The notes below the pieces were generated by a model, which ran no database searches, was not told the origin of the DNA, and saw only the letters and a program-made list of their open reading frames with translations. DNA of 64,000 nt from Diplolepis rosae (taxonomy: Eukaryota; Arthropoda; Insecta; Hymenoptera; Diplolepididae), in contig JAPYXD010000700.1 of assembly GCA_030998225.1 (NCBI GenBank), positions 1,240,001 through 1,304,000 of the forward strand, read 5' to 3'. This document shows positions 24,786-34,049 of the stretch, piece by piece. The position numbers and the translations under genes were made by a program. Position 1 is the first letter of the stretch; every line of letters begins with the position of its first letter.

Positions 24786-25912
24786 TATTTACTTCTTAAC
24801 TATAATTAAACATAAATTTATTATAAATTTATCAAATATAGATTACAGAATTCAACAAGTAAACGTACCTTGGAGTAGTGTAAAAATTATCTCACGTTCT
24901 GAACGTGAACTATTAATAATAGTCACATATAATAACTATTTTTAGTATAAATTAATTCGCGTTTTATAATTCAACCCTTATGTACCTGTACATAAACGGT
25001 TTTAAAATCTGAAAAAAGATCCATCCCCTTCTGTTTTAAAAAATGTTGAATGACTCGATCTTGTTGGCATAGTTTTAAATTTCTCAGGAGTAATAAGTTG
25101 CTCCAACTGAAAGAAGTAATAGAAATAATTTTAAATATATAGAAAAATTATAAACTATTGTATTTTTGTCGTTTACAAACATTTTAATTTATCAGAAAAT
25201 AATAAAATTGGAAAAGAAACAAACCTTAAAATATAATTAATACTGAATGCAGAGATATTACATGAAAATGAAGTATGTACATGCTGTGACTAGTATGTTA
25301 CTAAATAATAGAATCCAATTCTATAAAGACCTAAGTAATAATATAGAAGATTATCACTAAATAGTACAAAACATCAGGTACGAAAGTACTTCACAAGCAG
25401 CAAATCAGTTAATTGAAAATCACCAGAGTATCAGAAGCAAGAAGTTTTAAATGTCAAACTAAAGTAGTGACTAATTCAACACCTTAATTTTACTTAATTT
25501 TCATGTAATATCTGCATTCAGTATTAATTATATTTTAGGGTTTGTTTCTTTTCCAATTTTATTATTTTATGATAAATTAAAATGTTCATAAACGACCAAG
25601 ATACAATAGTTTATAATTTTTGTATGTATTTAAAATTATTTCTATTACTTCTTTCAGTTGGAGCAACTTATTACTCCTGAGAAATTTAAACGTATGATGA
25701 AATACACCAAGATCGAGTAATTCAACATTTTTTAAAACAGAAGGGGATGGAGCTTTTTTTCAGTTTTTAAATATATACAACATTGTATACCCTAATAATA
25801 AATATTACCGAGTTATATTTTAGAATTATTCAATGAATTTTATTTTATTACTTTAATTATGTATACTATCAATACTAATAGCGGTAAAAAAACATGGATT
25901 TCATATTTAATG

Positions 25913-26400
25913 ACCCTATTGAAAAATCCTATGTAGGATACCACATAATGGTATCATCTTAAATATTTTGATGAAAAAGTGGGATTTTTATTTTCAATAG
26001 TGCTAGTTGAAATCAAAAAATAAAATATACATTTTGTCAAAAAATGTGCTAATGAGAATTTGTAGACCTTATTCAGACAAATCATTCTCCGCATCTCAAG
26101 GTTTTTTTCATATCCCTATTGAAAAACTTGAAGTAAAAAATGACATAAAAACTTGAAGTAAAAAACGACGTCAAAAATTTAGATAATTTCTTACGTCATT
26201 TTTTACGTCAAGTTTTTCTTTAAGAAGTCTTAACAATTTATATTTAATCGCCTACTGGATATTGTAATTAAGAAATGCCCATCAGTATAAGAACTATTAT
26301 ATAATGTAATAATTTATTTCAAAGTGGAATGGGCATTCCGTAAAGGAGTGAGATAAAAATATAAGAGGAAAATAAATAGTACAATATTTTATGGTTATTG
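25913..26400. repeat. AT-rich repeat with TTTTTACGTCA units
   Basis: Several copies of (T)TTTTTACGTCA or its complement lie at 26,150-26,215 and again at 27,065-27,125 (ACGCCATATTTGACGTCGC, ATTTTTTACGTCA). The CAATAG/CTATTG ends of that block recur at both places. Degenerate repeat, no coding function. Confidence 0.4.
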
Positions 26401-26404
26401 TAAA

Positions 26405-26960
26405 GTGACATGTTTGAAGACATGTCTGCTTTTATGTTGACCCAAAATTCACAGAATTTTTGTTAATTTCTCATTTTTTTGGCATTGGGTCAGCCTCTTT
26501 TTATTTTCTTCTATTAAAATTATCAATGCAACTTACGATAAAAAACACAAAAAAAGAGAGAAGGCAAACGTTTCGGCCACATATGGGGGCACTCTTCAGT
26601 GCCATAAATTTAAAGATTAATTCAAATTTTCGTAAAAGATAAAAATGTAGAAGATAGTTAAAATAAGAATAATAATAAAACTCAAAAACTTATCTTATCG
26701 CTTGCAATTCAAAATGAAGAAGTCCAGTAAGCAACAAGACGAATTGGAAAAATTATGTAGAAATCACTGTACATAGAAAACCGGATAAAATGAACGAAAA
26801 AGTTAGGAATTTGTAAACAACAGACCGGAATTTTTGTCTGTTTTTTTTTCTTTTCTTTTATAAAGAACGGATGACCAATTGGTTATTAATAATAAAACGC
26901 GAACAGTTTTCAATTTTGAAAACTTTCCTTGAGAACTTTGGTACCGGAGTCTCTCAACGA
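26405..26960 (-). mobile_element. Penelope leader (pLTR) remnant with ribozyme motif
   Basis: On the minus strand: hammerhead-like motif (26604-26563), spacer, then AATTTTGGGTCAACAT and AGACATGTCTTCAAACATGTCAC (26,425-26,405), the counterpart of the leader and ORF start of the large PLE (about 48,200-48,125: GGTCAATGTAAC, then ATGTACGGAAACATGTCACG). It ends just after the ORF start. The outer part (26,700-26,960) matches the 16.1-16.3 kb fragment. Confidence 0.65.
26563..26604 (-). ncRNA. Hammerhead-ribozyme-like motif, core intact
   Basis: Minus strand: TGGCA, CTGAAGA, stem II region (18 nt, includes CCATATGTGG), GAAAC GTT TGCC. Stem I is GGCA/TGCC. Helix III is AC/GT with no loop, a minimal form reported for Penelope ribozymes that may act as dimers. 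The cleavage position would be the U after GT. Confidence 0.7.
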
Positions 26961-27139
26961 TCGAACTAAACTGTTTTAAAAGCCGACTCGGGACATGTGG
27001 CTTTGCTGACTAATTTTTTTCTTTTTAAAAGCTATTTTTACGAGTGGACGAAAGTGTGTATTCGTTTTTTACGCCATATTTGACGTCGCTTTTTATGTCA
27101 TTTTTTACGTCATTTTTTACGTCAAGTTTTCCAATAGAG

Positions 27140-27460
27140 ATCTCATATGTTTTGTCTAAAAAATGGAATTTTTAAATTTGGAACGTATTTTTATAAATTA
27201 AAACAAAAAATACACATCTAGTCAAAAAATATGTGAGTTTAAAATTGTCAACCTTATTAAAGCAAACAATTTTATATTTTTTTCGTATTTCACATATTCT
27301 GGTTAAAAAATATGCATTTTCGAAATTCAATAATATTATTTTGAATTAAAACAAAATATACATCTTATAGGAAAATATTGCGATTAAAATTTTTAGATCT
27401 TTTTGTAGTCAACAATTTTGTATCATAATTTTTTTGCGTATTTCGTAAAATTTAACTGAA
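27140..27460. repeat. Degenerate ~140-bp AT-rich tandem repeat
   Basis: Recurring pattern: (T)CTCATAT.TT.T..TAAAAAATGGAATTT, then ACAAAA.ATACATCT, then a TTGT.GACCTTATT-like block. The same pattern is found at 25,960-26,110 and 31,680-32,170. Part of a larger dispersed repeat. Confidence 0.5.
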
Positions 27461-27462
27461 AA

Positions 27463-28080
27463 ATGGAATCTACTCCCATAGCACAATACCCTCCCAGAAT
27501 ACCTTTTCGTGGAATGTTCGGAAGGTTCCATCGGAACGTTCCTAGAACTAAGAAAATGTCCGGGTTTTTTGAACGTTCCAAAGCAATTTTCTCTGAATGT
27601 TCCTGTGGAACGTTCAAAAGGAATATTGAGAGAACGTTCCGCATCAATATTCAGAGAATATTCAAAGAGAACGTTCCGCAGCAATATTCAGAGAATATTC
27701 AAAGAGAACGTTCCTGGAACCTTCCATATGAACGTTCAGAGAGCATTTGTATTGAACGTTCGTAGAACTTTTCGTGGGAACATTCAGGGAACATTCGCAG
27801 AGAACGTTTTGGAACATTCCGCGGGAACATTTAGGGAACATTTTTTGAGAATGTTCCTGGAATTATTTTCTACAGCATTCAGGAAACTTCTTTATAGATA
27901 ATCCTGCAGCTTCAAACATACTAATGCAGGGAATTTTTTTTATAAATAATTTTGGGCATTAATTTATAGGTAAAATGAAAAGAATTAATTACAGATATTA
28001 ATATTTGATTTATATATTTTAAAATACTTTAAGTACAAAGAGGAAGATGCTATAGCGTTTACTGAAACATGTTTTTAATA
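27463..28080 (-). repeat. GAACGTTC-rich repeat, uninterrupted copy (empty site)
   Basis: Inverted homologue of the repeat split by the 24-kb PLE (halves at 32,825-32,915 and 56,943-57,425). Between 27,520 and 27,870 the palindrome GAACGTTC and close variants recur every 15-35 bp. The 13-bp PLE target occurs once here (27,992-28,004, as CAGATATTAATAT) in the context GAATTAATTA..TTGATTTATATA. Frames rich in NVP/ERS on both strands reflect the palindromes. Confidence 0.75.
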
Positions 28081-28121
28081 AAAATTTTGCACCATAATGG
28101 TGCATTTATACCTCTGCCTGC

Positions 28122-28236
28122 TTGACCGGTGCGGATAAGAAATACATAAGAGCAAAAAAGACAAACGTTTTCTTTTTGTCCAATTTTACACTGTCTGTCT
28201 TCCTCACTCTTATATATATTATGTTCGCACCGGTCA
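28122..28236. repeat. Small TIR element (GACCGGTGCG ends)
   Basis: TGACCGGTGCGGATAAGA at the left and TTCGCACCGGTCA at the right, with AT/pyrimidine-rich interior. It sits between the outer blocks of a foldback (CTCTGCCTG on its left, AGGGCGCAGTCCCACG on its right; compare inverted CGTGGGACTGCGCCCTCAGGCAG at 30,114). Confidence 0.5.
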
Positions 28237-28372
28237 GGGCGCAGTCCCACGTCGGCGTTTTTGCGCGGCGTAAAGCATACAATAATGAGGGAGAAGGAAA
28301 CCGATATATCTATGGGTCCTTTTCACTCTCATCATTTTCTGCTTACGCCACGCAAAAACGCTGACGTGGGAC

Positions 28373-30113
28373 CAGCTCCCTGCATCTTAGCCAGAAACGA
28401 ATCCGCAAAACGAAAATGTCACAAGAATTGACCGTGGCCGCTAGGGGCGCTGATTGTTCATGAGGCCTGAATTCATTTTAATGCATGGGAAAAATGCATA
28501 AAAATTAAATTTTTGTGGATAAAAACTACTTGATCATATTTTTTTTTACAGCACATTAAACTAGAAAGTTTTAAATATTATTTAAAGCAATTTTTACTGA
28601 TATAAAGGGTAATATGCTTGAAATTTGGGCTAAAATTGTCTTTGTAATTCTGACTGGAAATTGAAATCAAAGTTCTGTTATCTTCGTTTTAACATTAATA
28701 TTTACATTGTGATTATTAAATAAAAATACAATATTTATTTATATTATCAATATTATTGATATTATATCAGTCTTACATATTATAATAGAAAAATTCGCTA
28801 TTGAAATTCCATCAAATTGAATTATAATACGGGTATTAATTATATCATCTTGATTTTGTTAGAAAATTAGATTTTATTATAGGACACTTTGTATTTTATA
28901 TTTTAAAACTTCTCAGTAATTGAAAAAATTACATTTTTATGAACAATACTTTCACATAAGGAATGAACGTACATTTGAAAAAGTAACAAATATAAAGAAT
29001 TTATAAAATTCCTTTATAAGTATTTGAAAACACTAAGAACTAAGATGTTTGTAATAAATAATAATCAACATAATACACTATATTTCATAATAATATAATG
29101 GATATTTAGATCTCATATGCACATAATTTATTATGTGTATTTCATCTATAATTAGGGATGGGCGAACTCGATTCGATTCTACGGAGATCGATCTTTTTTA
29201 CTCGATTAATCGGTTGGATTGATATTTTTTTTCGATCTTTATATTATATCATATTTATGCCAGAAATTTTATCATAAATAATACTTTAAGTGATATGCAA
29301 AGTTCAAAGTATATTAATATTATAAACTTTATAGTAATACTTCATATTTATGTCAGAAACTTTATCACTAATAATACGCATTGCTTTAGAATTTGTGCAA
29401 TTTTAAATAATAAAAAACGTTCCTGATTCGCAAATATAGTGTGTTTTTTAAGCCTAATTTCCTTTTTTTTTTATATAAACACTTTTTTATTTTGATAATT
29501 TAAATTCACAAAATGTGCATGTAACAATTATATCTCCAATTGTTATAAAACATTTCAAAAAAAGGTTATTTTACAGAAATTTATCATTTTCAGAAAAAGG
29601 TATCGATTTTTGAAGATCGATTCAAAAATCGATCTTTTTAACCGATTAATCGATCAAATTGAATCAATAATTTCAGAATCAATTCTTTTTTTTGAAGATC
29701 GCCCATCCCTATCTATAATACCTTAAGTTCAGTCAGTCAGCTTTGTTGATTTTTTTATTCAAAGCATTTTAAATTTAGTATAGATTAAATTTTAATAAGT
29801 TAAAGGCGCTCATGATAAATAAACCACAAAACAATGCACTTTTTCAGTGCATTACGTGTAGCCTGTTTTGCAACCTACAGCAACAAATTTCCGCATTTTC
29901 ACTTAAATTTTTATATCACCGACTGTTAAAACCATTCCAATTTACCTAAGAAGCACACAAAAGCACTTCAGACACCAATTTTTTACAAAAAACGTTAAAT
30001 TTCAATGTTCTATAATGCTAATCTGTATAAGGTCGGCCTCATGAACAGCCAGCGCCACGGTGGCCAACGGTCAACATCTGTGACATTTTCAACTCCAGAG
30101 ATTCCGGGGGCTG
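28373..30113. mobile_element. Second P-like element, non-autonomous, 8-bp TSD
   Basis: Ends CAGCTCCCTGCATCTTAGCC and AACTCCAGAGATTCCGGGGGCTG, with subterminal GGGCGCTGATTGTTCATGAGGCC inverted as GGCCTCATGAACAGCCAGCGCCAC. Exact 8-bp TSD CGTGGGAC (28365-28372 and 30114-30121). Same family as 22,634-24,261 by termini. No THAP or transposase frame remains; a 559-bp hAT MITE is inserted inside. Confidence 0.8.
29153..29711. mobile_element. hAT MITE with 8-bp TSD
   Basis: Ends TAGGGATGGGCGAACTCG and GAAGATCGCCCATCCCTA, flanked by TCTATAAT (29145-29152 and 29712-29719). Inner inverted GATCGAT / ATTAATCG motifs repeat near both ends. No coding region. Termini and TSD fit hAT. Confidence 0.85.
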
Positions 30114-30218
30114 CGTGGGACTGCGCCCTCAGGCAGACCAAGAGTGCTTTCCCTATTGGGAGTTTAAAATTAGCATGCGACACCACCGGCCGCAACATAA
30201 ACCAATAATAATGTCCGA

Positions 30219-30920
30219 CAGTGGTAAACATTCATTAACGTTGACATATGGAAATTTAATATTATTCTGCCAATAAACTTAATAAAAGTGTTTTTAAAAG
30301 AGCAAATATCTTGTGGCCTATCTATCTTAATTCATTCCTCTTGAGTTTTCAAAATGGAATTTTCACCTCAACAGCGAAAATCGGAGTGCAGAACAAAATG
30401 TTGTGTAAAAGGTTGTGACTCGAGAATGAACAAAAATAAGAACTTAAGTTTCCATTAAGTGCCAGAGAGTGGAATTAATATTGAAATCAAAAATTTGTTC
30501 GGAAGCCTTGAAATTGTCGACAAAAGAGCAGAGTGGCTTAGAAGATTAAAAATAAAAGATCAGAGCAAGCAAGTGGTAATTTGCTCAAAGCACTTCGGTC
30601 CAGATAATTATTGTTCAAATCGTTGATTTTTAGTGTGCCAGTAATTGTGTGTGGCCCTGACGTTAATGCACTTGTTTGAAGACATAATGCGAACAACTCA
30701 ATGCTTTCATTACTTCTGCTAGTCACGCCACTCATTATAATTATGTCAGAATTCATCACTTTCTGACCTTCTATTAGGTTTCTTGAGGACGGTATGGCAT
30801 TCGCAAATTCACACAGTGTATGTAGCTGTAGAGTTAACATTTTTTAAAAACTTAACCATTTTCATTATATGTTTTTTGTGAACTTATCCATATGCAGCTG
30901 TACAAAAATGTATACCACTG
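30219..30920 (+). mobile_element. Short TIR element carrying a THAP exon
   Basis: CAGTGGTAAACATT at the left mirrors AATGTATACCACTG at the right. Encloses a THAP exon (30,354-30,626). No clear TSD: flanks ATGTCCGA and CCGGCCAT do not match. This is probably an old P-like or hAT-like deletion derivative. Confidence 0.5.
30354..30626 (+). pseudogene. THAP-domain exon with one internal stop
   Basis: From ATG 30,354 the frame reads through CxxxxC (CVKGC context) and LSFH, then has a TAA at 30,456-30,458 where THAP domains usually have Lys in the SFHK-x-P motif. The same frame continues VPESG, AEWLRRL and VVICSKHFGPDNY (CSKHF is the distal zinc pair) to a TGA at 30,624. A single nonsense change thus breaks an otherwise complete THAP finger. 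It is not closely similar to the THAP at 23.8-24.0 kb. Confidence 0.7.
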
Positions 30921-31139
30921 CCGGCCATATTTGTTTCGGGACACGCGCGCCTCTTTGCCCGCGGTGGTAGTTTTCATTGCCAATGGTTACTTGAGTCACG
31001 TCTTTATTCTATACATTTACTAAATGCAACTAAAACATTTTCGACTTTTTTATACAAATTTTATAACAATATACTCATTTTTCTAAATCATTTCAGTCGA
31101 TTATGTCGATAATTAGAATTTTCAATATATATTTAAACA

Positions 31140-31256
31140 ATTTTTTCTGTGAAAAAAGGAACGCTTCCACTCCGCTGGGTAACGAGCCCAGGACCTTTCG
31201 ATTGCCGGTCGAATGCGGAGTGGAAGCGTTCCTTTTTTAACAGAAAAAATCTGCCC
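31140..31256. repeat. tRNA-like loop between perfect hairpin arms
   Basis: GAAAAAAGGAACGCTTCC and ACTCCGC (31,150-31,175) are mirrored by GCGGAGT and GGAAGCGTTCCTTTTTT (31,217-31,241). The loop, read on the minus strand, is ACCGGCAATCGAAAGG followed by TCCTGGGCTCGTTACCCA, related to the tRNA-like fragment at 961-990. It is therefore a tRNA-derived segment flanked by inverted repeats. Confidence 0.55.
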
Positions 31257-31400
31257 GCTTCGCGGGCACATTCTCATCGCGCGCAGCTCGCTTCGCTCGC
31301 AAGATTGAGGGCGCCTAGGGCGCGCGATTTGATCGTCGCGCTCCGTTCTTCCTGGACCTCGCGCTTCGTGCTCGGTCTTGTGCTCTTCGCATACGTTTAA
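31245..31400. repeat. GC-rich island with CGCTTCGCG/CTCGCTTCGCTCG motifs
   Basis: About 155 bp strongly GC-rich within AT-rich DNA, with short palindromes CCCGCTTCGCGGG and GCGCGC. A diverged copy (AACACATTCTCATC..ACTCGCGCTTCGAGCTCG) lies at 31,553-31,592. The plus-strand frame across it has no motif. Confidence 0.45.
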
Positions 31401-31599
31401 GTTTATTTCTTATAATTTAATACTGAAGCTCAAACCAATTTAATGATATTAAAGATGATGTAATTAGTCATTTTCTCAAATTCACTAAGTTCCTTTTTCA
31501 GTTTAAGTGAAACAGAAAATTCAATTTACTTAAGGCTCTATCGGCCTTAAGGAACACATTCTCATCATGACACTCGCGCTTCGAGCTCGATTTTCTGTA

Positions 31600-32915
31600 T
31601 GCATTTTTGTAACTTTTTAATAAATTACATGATTATTGATAAATTTATTTTCTTCCAAATATCTCAAAAAGGAAAAACAATCGTAGACTTTATTTAAGGA
31701 AACGATTTTGCAGAACAACGCTTATTTCGTATCTCACATATTTTGGTGAAAAAAATCGAATTTTTTCAATATTAACAATCAAAAAATTAAAATATACATC
31801 CTGTCGAGAAATTTCTCGATAAGAATGTGTAGACCTTATTTAGCCAAACAATTTTTCATCTAAAAGATTTTTTTGTATCTCACATATTTTGTCTAAAAAA
31901 TATATCTTTTATCAGAAACTGTGTGAGACAAAATTTGTAGATCTTTTTGAAACGAACAACTTTGTATTCTTACGTTTTTTTCGTATTTCACATATTATTG
32001 TTAAAAAATTGAATTTTGGATTTTCAATGGTTTTTTTTAAATTAATAAGAAAAATATGCATCTTATGAAAAAATGTTAGAATTCAAATTTGTAGGTCTTT
32101 ATGCAAAAAATAATATTATAGCATAACGTTTTTTCGTATCTCGTATAATTTAACTTGAAAATGGAATTTTGATATTGACTTTTTTCGAATTTGAATATGC
32201 TGTAACATTTCTAATTTTGATTTAATCGAAAAATCTTATCAGGATAATTTGTAGAGATTTATGAGCACTATCAAAAACCAGTATTGAAATTTTTTATTTT
32301 TTCAAAAAATTATTTTCAAAAACACAAAAGTAGTGCTCAATCCCTCATTTTGATTGGATGTGGCTGGTTAACGAACTTGTCCTTACTTTTTTGGCTCCGA
32401 TAAAGTGTACCAAAGCTCAATTCAATATGATAATTCTGTCGAGAGTTATGCTGCACACGACCTACAGACAGACAGACAGCCAGACAGACGGACAGACAGA
32501 CAGACAGACACTTTCGTAAAAACCATTTTTTCTGACTTAGGGGGTCTCAAAACGTAAAGATTTGATGAAAATTTCGAAAGTCATTTTTCACATAAAACCA
32601 ATACCTTCTCATCCATGATGAGAATGTAAAAATTGTTTAAATTTAATAGCAACCTAAAATATCCAAAAAAATTGTTTCACTACTTACTAAAAACTATTTT
32701 TTCTTTTTACGGGGTGAAGATTATTGCTTCCACGAATTAAAGAATAAATTAGATCCGAACGACGATCGCATTCCTGGAAACGTCAAATGTTACCTTTATG
32801 AAAAAATGTAATTTATTTAAATATTTTATTAAAAACATGTTTCAGTAAACGTTATAGCATCTTACTCTTTGTACTTAGAGTATTTCAAAATATATAAATC
32901 AAATATTAATATCTG
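31600..32915. repeat. Dispersed AT-rich repeat, left of PLE insertion
   Basis: Degenerate repeats as at 27,140-27,460, followed by a (CAGA)n microsatellite (32,462-32,512) and GGGGGTCTCAAAACGTAAAG. The last 90 bp (about 32,825-32,915) are homologous, inverted, to 28,080-27,992. The PLE splits this repeat; its continuation begins at 56,943. Confidence 0.6.
32903..32915 (+). repeat. 13-bp target site duplication, left copy
   Basis: ATATTAATATCTG immediately left of the PLE insertion. The identical sequence is at 56,943-56,955 on its right. The uninterrupted homologue at 27,992-28,004 (minus) has one copy. Confidence 0.85.
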
Positions 32916-32992
32916 TTCTGTAATATTTATTTTGGCTTGGGGTCAGCTTAGTTTCTAATTATTTATGTCATCGAGGACATAAACATTAGGAA

Positions 32993-33034
32993 GGCAAACG
33001 TTTCGGCCACAGATGGGGGCCCTCTTCAGTGCCA
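32993..33034 (-). ncRNA. Hammerhead-ribozyme-like motif, left arm, core intact
   Basis: Minus strand: TGGCA CTGAAGA, stem II region including GGGCC and GTGGCC, GAAAC GTT TGCC. Core residues CUGANGA and GAAA are intact, stem I GGCA/TGCC pairs, and helix III is the loopless AC/GT form. It lies on the sense strand of the left ORF, far downstream across the satellite. Confidence 0.75.
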
Positions 33035-34049
33035 ATTAGCTTAATTGTAACCTTTAAATATTTATTAACTAATACATGCAATTAAGAAATATATGGTATT
33101 TTTTGTTTTTTTGTTTTTTGCTTTTTGCTTATTAATTAAAAATAGAGTACACATGCAGAGAAACTTATGAGTAAGTGAGTTTCTAGGTGTGAAGAACCAG
33201 GCCGTTCCAAAAACTGCTCCAACAAGTAATCCTCTCCCACAGGAACCGTGAAAAATGCGGCCGCGGAACGCACTCCCTCAAGGGCACATATATAAACACA
33301 ATTATTTCAAACCAGAAAGAAACAACACACGGGAGAATATAACGTGGGTCCTTGGTAAAGCACGCACAGCAAACCACACATATGCACGAGCACCAGAAGT
33401 AAAGGACACTGAAGTTAAAACAATCAGAACATTGCAATTGGTACAGAAAAATTTATTTATTTTCTCAAAAACCACAGAGATGACAGACGGATGTAAGTCC
33501 ACCACTCTACCACATGGCTAGAAGAAAACTGATTTGGGAATAACTCGTGTTTAGGAAGACAAGTGTTCAGAGTTTGACGTATATGGAGAGCATTCTCCAT
33601 GATAGGTCAGGTTCCAACACCAAGGGTTATACACAGTCAAAATTTACTTTAATGTCCCCGGCACTTGAGATTTCTATGTGCTCAAGCGTCCAAGGAAAGC
33701 AAACCCCTACCACGTGTTCGAAGAATTCTGTAAGGAAAGGCACTCAATACGGTCCCGGCGTCGTAAAAATTAAACACATTTTTGTGGATATAGAAAATAA
33801 AATGCAGCTAAGGTGGAAATTCACGAAAAATTAATTTCCTGGCTTTTCGAAACCTCTGATTCTTAATAACTGGAACCCGGAAAAATACAATATTAAGTTT
33901 ATAAGTATGATGTCCGAGTTTTTCGGATTATAAGACTGCTGTAAAGTGGTAAAATATTACGCGAGCTATTCAAACTCTGATTTGAATAGAGAGATCAATT
34001 AATACGGTAGCACTACGGATTCTGAGACTAATAAAAAGTTGCAAAGTGA
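33035..34049 (-). other. Unique leader segment of PLE, left arm
   Basis: Non-repeat DNA between satellite and ribozyme motif, almost identical to 55,756-56,773 in inverted orientation. Small open frames occur on both strands (for example 33,183-33,437, and 33,302-33,505 minus) and are the same in both arms. None has a recognised motif, and lack of divergence is explained by recent duplication, so they are not called genes. The minus strand carries TGGTAGAGTGGT (33,517-33,506 region), resembling a pol III A box. Confidence 0.6.

Larger units (their letters stand above)
21888..25912. mobile_element. Foldback (inverted ends) split by younger elements
   Basis: Left arm about 21,888-22,018 (AATATGAAATCCATACTTTC, TTGATAGTATACATAATTAAA, AACTCGGTAATATTTATTA) is inverted at about 25,790-25,912. 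A second mirrored pair (about 25,005-25,270 with 25,495-25,770, including AGTAATAAGTTGCTCCAACTGA) forms the inner part. A pogo-like element (22,021-24,295) and a MITE (24,312-24,785) interrupt it. The order of insertion is readable from which sequences are continuous once each is removed. Confidence 0.65.
28236..30136. mobile_element. Foldback split by a P-like element
   Basis: AGGGCGCAGTCCCACGTCGGCG with TTTTTGCG (28,236-28,264) mirrors CGCAAAAACGCTGACGTGGGAC (28,351-28,372) joined after the P-like insertion to TGCGCCCT (30,122). Without the insertion this is a MITE of about 160 bp. Confidence 0.65.

Noticed and set aside
27509..27901. Frame rich in NVP/ERS repeats as a repetitive protein
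   Set aside because: Produced by the GAACGTTC palindromes; frames of similar type occur on both strands.
33183..33437. Cysteine-rich small frame in the leader, identical in both arms
   Set aside because: Identity follows from recent duplication. No signal peptide, motif or splice context supports a protein.
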